A model generated the notes under the pieces. The model was given only the letters and a program-made list of their open reading frames with translations, made no database searches and was not told where the DNA came from. A program made the translations under genes and the position numbers. Positions 1 to 7,425 of a DNA stretch of 19,835 nucleotides are shown in pieces. The DNA comes from Methanomicrobiales archaeon (GTDB taxonomy: Archaea; Halobacteriota; Methanomicrobia; Methanomicrobiales; Methanoculleaceae): positions 1-19,835 of the forward strand of contig JAAYND010000143.1 of assembly GCA_012521035.1 (NCBI GenBank), read 5' to 3'. Position 1 is the first letter of the stretch, and every line of letters starts with the position of its first letter.

Positions 1-494
1 AGGAGCATCGGCGTCACGGCGTCGCCGCAGCTCTGGAACGACGAGTTGATCACCCAGAGTTCGACCAGCGTCGCGATGCCGGCGAAGAGGACCACCAGGT
101 AGGCGGCCCCGTGGGCCGCAACCACCGGCTCGGCGCCGAGGAAGAGGAGCATGTCCTCGGAGTAGAGGATGCCCACGATACTGAGAGCGAACGAGAATAT
201 AAGCCCGAGGACGAGGGTGTGCCAGACTCCCTTCGCCACCGTATCGGTATCCTTCGCCCCGTAGTGGCGCGAGACGAAGGCGGTGTTTGCGGTGACGATG
301 CCGACGATGACCGTCATGAGGACCATGATGATGGAGCTACCCATGGCAACGCCCGCTATCGCCTCCGATCCCAGCCGGCCGACGAAGAAGAGGTCGACCA
401 GCTCAAGACCGCTCTGCAGCACGTTCCCGACGACGATCGGCGCCGCTATCGTTATGAGGCCCCGGAAGAGGTTACCCTCGGTCAACCCTGTCAT
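1..494 (-). CDS. MATE family efflux transporter, N-terminal part (cut by window edge)
   Basis: The visible 164 residues are the N-terminal part of a MATE (multidrug and toxic compound extrusion) antiporter, an inner-membrane protein that exports organic cations or drugs in exchange for Na+ or H+. The start reads MTGLTEGNLFRGLITIAAP, followed by the family-typical N-terminal helix (IVVGNVLQSGLELVDLFFVGRLG), a second helix around residues 45-68 and SRHYGAKD-like loops. Further hydrophobic stretches follow near 90-110 and 122-150. Full MATE proteins have about 450 residues and 12 helices, so about two thirds lies off the left edge. The ATG overlaps the upstream stop codon as ATGA (491-494), which implies translational coupling to the membrane protein gene before it. 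No strong Shine-Dalgarno motif is visible, which fits coupling. The substrate cannot be told. Confidence 0.88.
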   Translation of the reverse strand, partial: MTGLTEGNLFRGLITIAAPIVVGNVLQSGLELVDLFFVGRLGSEAIAGVAMGSSIIMVLMTVIVGIVTANTAFVSRHYGAKDTDTVAKGVWHTLVLGLIFSFALSIVGILYSEDMLLFLGAEPVVAAHGAAYLVVLFAGIATLVELWVINSSFQSCGDAVTPML

Positions 495-1327
495 GCAGCC
501 AGCTTTTCTTTATAGGACTCCAGGATCTGGATGATGAAACGCTGGTGCTCTTCCAGCGGCTGTTCATCGTCGGGGGAGGTCTCGATCCCGACTGCGTAGA
601 GGAGGATCAGAGCGTTATCGAGGTCGAGCGTCGCGGGAAGCTCAACATCCTCCGGCCTGAGGGGGATGGCAAGATATTCGTAGTCCGCCCCGGCGAATGT
701 ATGCTCCGGGTTTGTCGTCACCCGGGAGACCGCGAGGTCACCTGCGCGCTCCCGGAGTATCAGGAGCGCATCCTCAAGTGCACTCGTGGGAAGCGGGTCT
801 GCTGCCTTCAGCAGGTCAAGCGTCTCCGTACACTTTGCTGCTGCGTTTTTGTAGAGCCCGAACTTATACGTCAGCAGGGACTGTGCGACCGCATGCCCTG
901 TCTCCTCGTCGATTAAGGCCAGGAGCGGTTCGATCCGGCTGATATAATCATTCAACATCTGCTTCATTGTTCTTTCCTCTGATCTGGGCGCATTAAACAA
1001 TTTCTCTACCCGGACCGCAAGAAGGGTGATCGTCGATGCGTAGAACACCTGTACGATCAACCCTGTGCTGATATCGTTTGGTATGATAAAGATAAGGACC
1101 GCGTAGAGCGGCACAAAGAGCGAGACAATGTCTTTCCGTGGTTTGTTGTACGCCTGGTAGAAGAGGATAAACGAGGCGACCACGCATCCTGCGATGCCAG
1201 CCCAGACGGCGTACTCAAAGCCGGCGGAGAGGAGCAACATCTCAAGCCCGACTCCTCCAAACGAGACCGCAGGTACCGCTATCCAGAGGCGTGACATCCA
1301 TTTGGGTACGGTGGTATCTGTCTTCAT
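491..1327 (-). CDS. Conserved-looking membrane protein, four N-terminal helices plus cytoplasmic domain (unknown function)
   Basis: I do not recognise a family. The 278-residue protein has four hydrophobic segments in its first 105 residues (about 14-33, 40-58, 68-83 and 87-105). After these comes a soluble, acidic, helix-rich C-terminal region of about 170 residues. The loop after helix 2 is basic (YNKPRKD), which suggests a cytoplasmic side and hence a cytoplasmic C-terminus. The start ATG has a good Shine-Dalgarno (GGGAG, 6-7 nt upstream). The gene follows the coiled-coil gene after 56 nt and overlaps the MATE gene by ATGA. The order coiled coil, membrane protein, transporter suggests one transcript and perhaps a membrane-linked function. 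The gene itself is solid; the function is unknown. Confidence 0.8.
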   Translation of the reverse strand: MKTDTTVPKWMSRLWIAVPAVSFGGVGLEMLLLSAGFEYAVWAGIAGCVVASFILFYQAYNKPRKDIVSLFVPLYAVLIFIIPNDISTGLIVQVFYASTITLLAVRVEKLFNAPRSEERTMKQMLNDYISRIEPLLALIDEETGHAVAQSLLTYKFGLYKNAAAKCTETLDLLKAADPLPTSALEDALLILRERAGDLAVSRVTTNPEHTFAGADYEYLAIPLRPEDVELPATLDLDNALILLYAVGIETSPDDEQPLEEHQRFIIQILESYKEKLAA

Positions 1328-1383
1328 CAGCTGCTCCCTGATACTATTGGTGCGCCGGGCATAAACAGGATTCCCCGGGTTGC

Positions 1384-2673
1384 TCAGGGGATGTCGAGAT
1401 CGGGGATGCCGACCTCCAGTCCCTCTCCTGCAAATGCATCTATCTCTGAGGAGAACTTCTCGCTCTCCTCTGCGTATGATGCCGCGAGTATCTCTCTCTG
1501 ATTCTCCGCCCGGTTCCGCATCGTGACCTTTGCCTCGCGCTCCTTCTCGAGCTCAGTGAGCCGGGAGGTGAGGTGTTGCTCCTCGATCACGCCCGGGAGC
1601 GCGGCATAGTCCCCCTGGAGCGTTGCGCGCCGCTCCTGGATCTCGTGCTTCCGGCGCAGGGTCTCTCTCACCTCGGCAGGGAGGGTCTCCGGGTCAGAGA
1701 AGAGGCTGATCTCTTCCTGGTTCTTGAGGGTGAGGTCCCCCTGCCCTATGAGAGCGAGGGTTGCCGGCATCAGGGACTCGATCAGGTCGATGAGGCTCTC
1801 CGCACCGTCAGGGGCTGCGTATGCATCGAGGACCCGGTCGAGGCCTGCGGCCGCCGTGGTATCGCCGGTCTTTGCCGCCACCTTCCCGGCCTTCCGGAAG
1901 ACGTGGATGGCGGTTGTCCGGGTGGATGCGGCCTGCCGCGCTACTTCTTCATCCATGGCATCGAGCCTGCGAAGCTCCTCCTGGATCTCCTCTCCCCTGG
2001 TGTAGTCCGGGCGTAACCTGAGCGCGGCGAGGTTCTCCTGAGCTTCCAGGATCGCTCCCCCTATCTCCTCAAGCACCCTTGTGTGGTCCTGAATCTGGTC
2101 GGAGGCGGCGGCGTACTCCCCCCTGATCCGGATGAGATTCGCGTGCAACTCCCGGAGCTCATCCACATGCTGCCGATCCTCCCGCGCACGGGCGACCGCC
2201 CCGGTCATGGCGTTCACCTCTCTCCCGAGATCCCTGAGGGTTGTGCGCACCTCCTTCATCTCATCCGGGTAGACGGAGGAGAGGTACTTCCCCTGCCCCT
2301 TCACCGCCTTGAGCGCGCTCTTCAGTATCTCGGTGGCGGTGGCGTAGAAGGCCTCCGGATCGCCGGAGGGTTCGCGGGAGAGGATCTGGGTCATGGACTT
2401 TGTGAACTGGGGGAGTGCCTTTTTTGATATATCCCGGAGGCGGGGGTGGACCTTCTCTGCCCCCTCCGCTTCCTCCAGGCGTTCGATCGCTCCGGCCAGG
2501 TGGTCGAGGGTGCCGTCGATAGTCTCCATTGAGGGTGCCGTCGCACTGGAGAGGTTGGTCTGTATATCCTCTTCGCGAGCATCCAGCCATGCCGGGAAGT
2601 CATCGAAAGGGAGTTTCAATATTTCTTTCTCGGGTTCGGTTCGCCGAAAGAGGTCTCGTAATTGCCTGAACAT
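1384..2673 (-). CDS. Large coiled-coil cytoplasmic protein (unknown function)
   Basis: The 429 residues contain no signal peptide, no membrane segment and no Walker motif. The sequence is highly charged, with long Glu/Arg/Lys-rich helical stretches. Likely coiled coils lie at about 130-240 (with repeated hydrophobic spacing around RELHANLIRIRGEYAAAS) and about 330-410. The N-terminus (MFRQLRDLFRRTEPEKEI) looks like a short amphipathic, basic helix that could touch a membrane. The middle is more globular and Ala-rich. Automatic pipelines often call such proteins SbcC-like, but the ATPase head is absent and I do not use that name. A GGTGG Shine-Dalgarno sits just before the ATG. The gene lies 55 nt after nadM and 56 nt before the membrane protein gene. 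It could act as a scaffold or membrane-associated stress protein; this is speculative. Confidence 0.8.
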   Translation of the reverse strand: MFRQLRDLFRRTEPEKEILKLPFDDFPAWLDAREEDIQTNLSSATAPSMETIDGTLDHLAGAIERLEEAEGAEKVHPRLRDISKKALPQFTKSMTQILSREPSGDPEAFYATATEILKSALKAVKGQGKYLSSVYPDEMKEVRTTLRDLGREVNAMTGAVARAREDRQHVDELRELHANLIRIRGEYAAASDQIQDHTRVLEEIGGAILEAQENLAALRLRPDYTRGEEIQEELRRLDAMDEEVARQAASTRTTAIHVFRKAGKVAAKTGDTTAAAGLDRVLDAYAAPDGAESLIDLIESLMPATLALIGQGDLTLKNQEEISLFSDPETLPAEVRETLRRKHEIQERRATLQGDYAALPGVIEEQHLTSRLTELEKEREAKVTMRNRAENQREILAASYAEESEKFSSEIDAFAGEGLEVGIPDLDIP

Positions 2674-2728
2674 AGGTCCACCCGGTCCTCATGTACCCTT
2701 GTGACGGCCGCCCACATCAAGGGTTCTA

Positions 2729-3235
2729 TCAGTCGCTCCCCGCAATCCGGTGCAGGCGCTCCACACCCCTGATCTCGTGGATGACATCCACGACGGCGGG
2801 GGGGACAAGGTGTTCCCAGGGTTCGCCGTCAAGCATCCGCCTCCGGATCTCGGTGCCGGAGTGAGTCTGCCGCTCGTACATGTCGGGCGATAGAACCTCC
2901 ATGCCCTCTTCGCTGAAGAGCTGCATGACGAGGGGGTTACTGGAGTAGATGGTGTCAAACGGCGGTGTCATCGACCGGACATGGGCGACCCAGAGGGCGT
3001 TTCTCTGGATATCCTCGATGGGGATGACGTAGAACGGGCATCCGAGATCTTCAAGCGATCGGGTGAGCATCAGCACCCGCTCTCCCGCCGTGAAGGGGTT
3101 TGCCACGGTATGGGAGAGTTGCGCACTCCCGACACCGATGACGATCTCATCGGAAGAACAGGCGATCCGCTCGAGCACCGACTGGTGGCCGTTGTGGTAG
3201 GGCTGGAACCGCCCGATATAAAATCCCCTGTTCAT
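2729..3235 (-). CDS. nadM: Nicotinamide-nucleotide adenylyltransferase, archaeal NadM type
   Basis: NadM joins NMN (or nicotinate mononucleotide) with ATP to give NAD+ (or NaAD) and pyrophosphate; it is cytoplasmic. The 168 residues match the usual archaeal length. The N-terminus carries the nucleotidyltransferase signature GRFQPYHNGH (residues 8-17, HxGH with His14 and His17). SSNPL follows in the middle, and the second ATP-binding motif SGTEIRRRM lies near residue 130. I start at the ATG whose A lies at 3235, because family homology begins there (MNRGFYIGRFQP). A longer frame reaching 3322 only adds Cys/Arg-rich residues translated out of larB. The ATG overlaps the larB stop as ATGA (3232-3235), so the two are coupled. 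The coiled-coil gene follows after 55 nt. Confidence 0.95.
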   Translation of the reverse strand: MNRGFYIGRFQPYHNGHQSVLERIACSSDEIVIGVGSAQLSHTVANPFTAGERVLMLTRSLEDLGCPFYVIPIEDIQRNALWVAHVRSMTPPFDTIYSSNPLVMQLFSEEGMEVLSPDMYERQTHSGTEIRRRMLDGEPWEHLVPPAVVDVIHEIRGVERLHRIAGSD

Positions 3236-4005
3236 GCTCGCCGGCCTCCGTGCGCGATCTGCGCTGCAAACGCGCCCGCCGTGAACCCGGCATCGATGTT
3301 CACAACCGCAAGCACCGAGCACGCCTGGAGCATGCTCGCAAGCGCCGCCTCACCGGCCCCCATGTAGCCGTAGCCTGTGCTCACCGGGACGCCGATAACG
3401 GGCCGGTCGACAAGGCCGGCGACGATCGCAGGGAGTGTCCCCTCGCGGCCGGCGACCGCGATGAAGACATCCGCCGGCAACAGGTCTTTTAATGCCGGGA
3501 AGAGGCGGTGGATGCCGGCCACCCCGACGTCATACGCGGTCCTGACGACACACCCCATCTCCTCGGCTATCAACTTTGCCTCCTCGGCGACCGGTATATC
3601 GGACGTCCCTGCGGTGAGGATGGCGACGGTCCCGCCCCGCTGTTCCGGCGCTTCTCCCATTGAGAGGACGACGGCCCGTGCTGCCTCCCGGTGCTCCATC
3701 CGGACACCCGGGGGCAGGTTGTTCCGCAGGGCCTCGATATGCTCCGGCGAGACCCGCGTCGCGATGCACCGGCCGGACGCCTTCACCTGTGCGAGCATGA
3801 TCCGGGCAAATGTCGCAGGTTCTTTTCCCTCGGCGAGCACCACCTCGGGCATGCCGCACCGCACGCTCCGCCCGGTATCGATCCGGGCCATACCGTCGAT
3901 CATATCGATCCGGAGCCCCTCGATGGAGGCCGTCGCCTCGTCCTCGGATATCTCACCGTTACAGTACATCCTGAGGATCTCCCTGATGGTGGTATTCGGC
4001 AGCAT
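3232..4005 (-). CDS. larB: LarB-type pyridinium-3,5-biscarboxylic acid mononucleotide synthase (PurE-like)
   Basis: LarB carboxylates the pyridinium ring of NaAD and hydrolyses the phosphoanhydride, the first step in making the nickel-pincer nucleotide cofactor of lactate racemase-type enzymes. It is often annotated as AIR carboxylase or NCAIR mutase. The 257 residues fit the family. A helical N-terminus (TIREILRMYCNGEISEDEA) precedes a PurE-like C-terminal domain with AILTAGTSDIPVAEEA, GREGTLPAIVAGLVDRPVIG and a GYGYMGAGEAAL segment. The start at 4005 (MLPNTTIREIL) is where the family begins; extending the frame to 4329 would run through the divergent promoter and the opposite-strand gene. 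It is first in a minus-strand series and coupled to nadM. No larC or larE is in view, so a full cofactor pathway is not shown here. Confidence 0.88.
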   Translation of the reverse strand: MLPNTTIREILRMYCNGEISEDEATASIEGLRIDMIDGMARIDTGRSVRCGMPEVVLAEGKEPATFARIMLAQVKASGRCIATRVSPEHIEALRNNLPPGVRMEHREAARAVVLSMGEAPEQRGGTVAILTAGTSDIPVAEEAKLIAEEMGCVVRTAYDVGVAGIHRLFPALKDLLPADVFIAVAGREGTLPAIVAGLVDRPVIGVPVSTGYGYMGAGEAALASMLQACSVLAVVNIDAGFTAGAFAAQIAHGGRRA

Positions 4006-4053
4006 AACCTGATAACAAAAATAGGAGGGAGAAGTATAATAGTACTCCATCGT
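4006..4053. promoter_or_regulatory. Divergent promoter region between larB and the hisS-top6 operon
   Basis: These 48 nt are AT-rich against a GC-rich background. Minus strand: TATTATAC at about 4042-4034 is a TATA-like element that would start transcription only a few bases before the larB ATG. Plus strand: the AAAAATA stretch at about 4016-4022 is a weaker candidate for the gene at 4054. An AGGAGGGA stretch at 4022-4029 is about 25 nt from the plus-strand ATG, too far to be its Shine-Dalgarno. Short or absent leaders are likely on both sides. Confidence 0.45.
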
Positions 4054-4386
4054 ATGTCCTATCTTGCGTATGTCGCGGGGTTCGGTGTTGCCGTCACCGC
4101 GTTTCTGTGGATCCGTGACCTGCGGATCTTTTCCCGGACGGGCCTTCCTGGCTACCGGAAGGCGGCCTACCAGGGCGTCCTGTACACGGCGCTCGCCCTG
4201 CTCGGCTACTTTATCACCAGCATGAGCACGGACTGGGTCTTCCTCGGTCTCGGCCTTGTCCTCCTGGCGCTCTACCTCCAGGGCCGTGTCGAGCGGGAGC
4301 GCGTGTGGCACGGTGAGGGCACGATTCAACGGTTCTTTGGCAGTGTGGAGCGCACAAAAGATATGAGTTCTCGCAAGAGACCATGA
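4054..4386 (+). CDS. Small membrane protein (unknown function) ahead of hisS
   Basis: The 110-residue protein has one N-terminal hydrophobic helix (about 3-20) and two more at about 43-59 and 62-80. A charged C-terminal tail follows (RVERERVWHGEG, then SVERTKDMSSRKRP). I do not recognise a family. The start at 4054 (MSYLAYVAGFGVA) is chosen because the hydrophobic helix begins there and upstream sequence belongs to the larB promoter and, in antisense, to larB. It is the first gene after the divergent promoter and ends 17 nt before hisS, so it is probably co-transcribed with hisS, top6B and top6A. The tail would be cytoplasmic if its basic residues follow the positive-inside rule. Confidence 0.72.
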   Translation: MSYLAYVAGFGVAVTAFLWIRDLRIFSRTGLPGYRKAAYQGVLYTALALLGYFITSMSTDWVFLGLGLVLLALYLQGRVERERVWHGEGTIQRFFGSVERTKDMSSRKRP

Positions 4387-4403
4387 TCAGGGAGAAATAC
4401 TGA

Positions 4404-5636
4404 ATGCTTCAAAAACCACGGGGAACAAGGGATTTTTTGCCCGACGAGATGGAACGGCGGCGACTGATCGAGCAGCGGATGCGGGAGGCGGCCCGCCGGT
4501 GGGGATACCGGGAGGTCTGCACGCCCGATTTTGAGCACCTGGAACTCTTCACGATGAAGTCTGGTGAGGGGATCATCCAGGAGATGTACACATTCGAGGA
4601 CAAGGGGGGCCGGCAGATGACGCTCCGGCCCGAGGTGACGGCGGCGGTGCTCCGGATGTACGTCAATGAGGGGAAAGTCCTCCCAAAGCCGATCCGCTGG
4701 TGCTACATCGCCGACTGTTTCCGCTACGAACGCCCGCAGAAGGGGCGGTACCGGCAGTTCTGGCAGTTCGGTGTCGAGCTCATCGGGGCCGATACGGCGA
4801 GCGCCGACGCCGAGGTGATCATGCTCGCCAGAGATGTGATCGGGTCGAGCGGGGCAACGTTTGATCTCCGCGTCGGCCACCTCGCGCCGATGAAGCATCT
4901 CCTCTCCGCCCTCTCCCAGGAGGACCAGCGGGCGATCATGGCCTGCCTCGACAAGCGCGATCAGGGTGCGCTCGAGGCGTCTCTCGATGAGAAGGATCTC
5001 GGCCACCTCAGCGAGCCCCTCGCGGCGCTCTCGGAGTGCCAGACGGTCGCTGAGGTCTTTGAGATCGCCGGCGATGTGCCTGAACGCGCGCGAATCGAGG
5101 AGACGTTTGCACTCCTTGATGCACAGGGTATCGATTACCAACCGGACTTCGGTATAGCGCGGGGGCTTGACTACTACACCGGCATGGTCTTTGAGGGGTT
5201 TGCACGAAACCTCGGCGCGGAGAACCAGATCGTCGGCGGCGGGGCCTACCGGCTCGCCCACCTCTTCGGCGGCGACGATGTGGCCTCATGCGGGTTTGCC
5301 ATAGGGTTTGACCGGGTCATGGTCTCGATCGGGGAGTTCCCGCTCGACCCCGGGACTGTCGTCGGCGTCGTCTCCACACCCGAGGCGCGGGAGCGGGCGC
5401 TTGAAGTTGCCCGTGCCTTCCGGGGCGCCGGGGTGAGGACCGAGGTCAACCTCATGCAGCGGGGGATGGGCGCCCAGATCGCCCACGCCGCAAAGACCGC
5501 TGATTTTGCCGTGGTGCTCGGGAAGCGTGAGGTCGATGCCGGCACGGTGACCCTCAGGGATCTGCACTCCGGCGAGCAGCGCGAGTGTGGCCTTGAGGAG
5601 GCCATCGCTGAGGTAGCACGGTATGGCGATCGCTGA
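4404..5636 (+). CDS. hisS: Histidyl-tRNA synthetase
   Basis: HisRS charges tRNA-His in the cytoplasm. The 410-residue protein has the class II layout: GTRDFLPDEM near the N-terminus, the TLRPEVTA segment (about 73-80), motif 2 as CFRYERPQKGRYRQFWQFG (about 105-123), the histidine-specific ARGLDYYTGMVFEGF (about 252) and motif 3 around GGGAYRLAHLFGG followed by CGFAIGFDR. An anticodon-binding domain fills the last 90 residues (VVGVVSTPEARERALEVA onward). Length is normal. A GGAGA Shine-Dalgarno lies 8 nt before the ATG. It follows the small membrane protein gene by 17 nt and overlaps top6B by 14 nt. Confidence 0.97.
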   Translation: MLQKPRGTRDFLPDEMERRRLIEQRMREAARRWGYREVCTPDFEHLELFTMKSGEGIIQEMYTFEDKGGRQMTLRPEVTAAVLRMYVNEGKVLPKPIRWCYIADCFRYERPQKGRYRQFWQFGVELIGADTASADAEVIMLARDVIGSSGATFDLRVGHLAPMKHLLSALSQEDQRAIMACLDKRDQGALEASLDEKDLGHLSEPLAALSECQTVAEVFEIAGDVPERARIEETFALLDAQGIDYQPDFGIARGLDYYTGMVFEGFARNLGAENQIVGGGAYRLAHLFGGDDVASCGFAIGFDRVMVSIGEFPLDPGTVVGVVSTPEARERALEVARAFRGAGVRTEVNLMQRGMGAQIAHAAKTADFAVVLGKREVDAGTVTLRDLHSGEQRECGLEEAIAEVARYGDR

Positions 5637-7425
5637 AGACCTCGCCAGACAGCAGAAGAGTATCAGCGTCGCGGAGTTCTTCGAGAAGAACAAACATCTG
5701 CTCGGTTTTGATTCCCCGACACGGGGGATCATCACCACCATCAAAGAAGCGGTGGACAACGCTCTCGACGCCTGCGAGGAGGCAGAGGTTCTCCCCGATA
5801 TCTACGTCGCCGTGAGGAAGGTCGGGGGTGACGTCTACCGGATAACCGTCGAGGATAACGGTCCGGGGATCGTGCCCAAAAACATACCGTTCGTCTTTGG
5901 AAAACTCCTCTACGGCTCAAGGTTCCACCAGATCCGGCAGAGTCGGGGGCAGCAGGGTATCGGTATATCGGCGGCGGTGCTCTACGCACAGCTTACGACC
6001 GGCACCCCGGCGCTGGTCATATCCCGAACGGGGGCGAAGGAGAAGGCGCACCGGTTCGAGCTGATGATCAGGACCGAGACCAACGAGCCCCAGATCGTCA
6101 CCCACACCGAGATCGACTGGGACCGGACACACGGCACACGGCTTGAGATCGAGTTCAGGAGCACCCTCGCCGCAAAGAAGCGGTTGCTTGACTACCTCCG
6201 TCTCACCGCGATCGTCAACCCCCATGCCCGGATAACCGCAGATATCGACGGCGATGTGACGGTGTTTGAGCGGGTGGCAAACGAGGTTCCGCCGTGTCCG
6301 AAGTCCATCCTCCCCCACCCGCACGGGATCGAGTTCGGGGCCCTCAAAAGACTCGCTGATGCGAGCAGCGGATCGATCGAGGAGTTCCTCATCGGGAGCT
6401 TCTCGCGGGTGGGGAAGAAGACCGCTGAGGAGATCATCGGTGTCGCCGGCCTCAAGCCCTCCCGGAAGGTGCGGAGGCTCAATGCCGATGAACTCAAGGT
6501 CCTCCTCGACGCCATGCAGAGCGTGAGGGTTCCAGCACCGCCGGCGCAGCAGTGCCTCTCCCCGATCGGGGAGGAACTCCTCTGCCGGGGGCTTGAGAAG
6601 GAGATCCAGCTCGACTTCGTAAAGGCCCGCACCCGCCCGAGCGCTGTCCACGGCGGGCACTCGTTCATCATCGAGGCGGCGATAGGCTACGGGGGGAAGC
6701 TCCCGGCGGAGGGGAACGCCCAGCTCCTCCGGTTTGCAAACCGCGTCCCTCTCCTCTACCAGCAGGGCGCCTGTGCCATAACAAACTCTGTCGCGGAGGT
6801 GAACTGGAAGGGCTACGGGCTCTCACAACAGGGGCTTCCCGGTGGGCCGGCGCTGATCATGGTCCACGTGGCCTCCACAAACGTCCCCTTCACGAGCGAG
6901 AGCAAGGACGCGGTCGCATCCATCCCCGAGATCGAGCGCGAGATCGTCCTCGTCCTCCAGGAGCTCGGCCGGGAGCTGAAGGCCTACCTCTCCCGCCGGG
7001 AGAGGAAGAAGCAGCAGGACGATCGCGCCCGGGCGGTCTGCTCGATCATCCCCGAGATCGCCGCAAAGGTGAGCGAGATCGTTGAGCTCCCGCTGGTGGA
7101 TACATCCCCGATCGAGGGGAGGATCATGCGGAAGGTCGTCGCAAAGAAGCGGACGGCTGACGGCAGGGTTACGATCGATCTGAATAATTACACAAGCGGT
7201 GAGGTCGCGCTCACTCTCTACAACCTCTCCGGCGATGCGGCTGCTGACGCAGAACCGAGACCGGACTTCGTGGACGATATCGGCGGGGAGTACAACAAGG
7301 TCTGGCGGTGCACGCTCGCTGCCGGGGAGACCTGGCGGGTCGTCTACACGGGGGCGGGCGACGGGACGCTCGATCTCCGTGGTATCGATGACGGTAAGAA
7401 AGTGGTGGTGGATCTCGATGTCTAG
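5623..7425 (+). CDS. top6B: DNA topoisomerase VI subunit B
   Basis: Top6B is the ATPase subunit of the type IIB topoisomerase, which passes one duplex through another and relaxes supercoils; it works as an A2B2 tetramer. The 600 residues show the GHKL ATPase fold: the N-box KEAVDNALDACEEA (41-54, Asn46), VEDNGPGIV (77-84, Asp78), and the glycine-rich lid QSRGQQGIGISAAVLY (106-121). A helix-two-turn-helix region follows around 240-310. The transducer domain carries the switch-lysine segment NWKGYGLSQQG with Lys396. The C-terminal 130 residues resemble the beta-sandwich extension of euryarchaeal Top6B. The gene starts inside hisS (14-nt overlap) and overlaps top6A by 8 nt, so the two subunits are probably coupled for stoichiometry. 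Confidence 0.97.
   Translation: MAIAEDLARQQKSISVAEFFEKNKHLLGFDSPTRGIITTIKEAVDNALDACEEAEVLPDIYVAVRKVGGDVYRITVEDNGPGIVPKNIPFVFGKLLYGSRFHQIRQSRGQQGIGISAAVLYAQLTTGTPALVISRTGAKEKAHRFELMIRTETNEPQIVTHTEIDWDRTHGTRLEIEFRSTLAAKKRLLDYLRLTAIVNPHARITADIDGDVTVFERVANEVPPCPKSILPHPHGIEFGALKRLADASSGSIEEFLIGSFSRVGKKTAEEIIGVAGLKPSRKVRRLNADELKVLLDAMQSVRVPAPPAQQCLSPIGEELLCRGLEKEIQLDFVKARTRPSAVHGGHSFIIEAAIGYGGKLPAEGNAQLLRFANRVPLLYQQGACAITNSVAEVNWKGYGLSQQGLPGGPALIMVHVASTNVPFTSESKDAVASIPEIEREIVLVLQELGRELKAYLSRRERKKQQDDRARAVCSIIPEIAAKVSEIVELPLVDTSPIEGRIMRKVVAKKRTADGRVTIDLNNYTSGEVALTLYNLSGDAAADAEPRPDFVDDIGGEYNKVWRCTLAAGETWRVVYTGAGDGTLDLRGIDDGKKVVVDLDV

Noticed and set aside
3236..3322. N-terminal extension of nadM by 29 residues
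   Set aside because: It lies inside larB; the nucleotidyltransferase motif starts right after the ATG at 3235, which also makes an ATGA overlap.
4006..4329. N-terminal extension of larB to 365 residues
   Set aside because: The extra part is antisense to the small membrane protein gene and crosses the promoter; family homology begins at 4005.
4326..5261. 311-residue open frame antisense to hisS
   Set aside because: It is the mirror of the hisS codon pattern; hisS carries all class II synthetase motifs.
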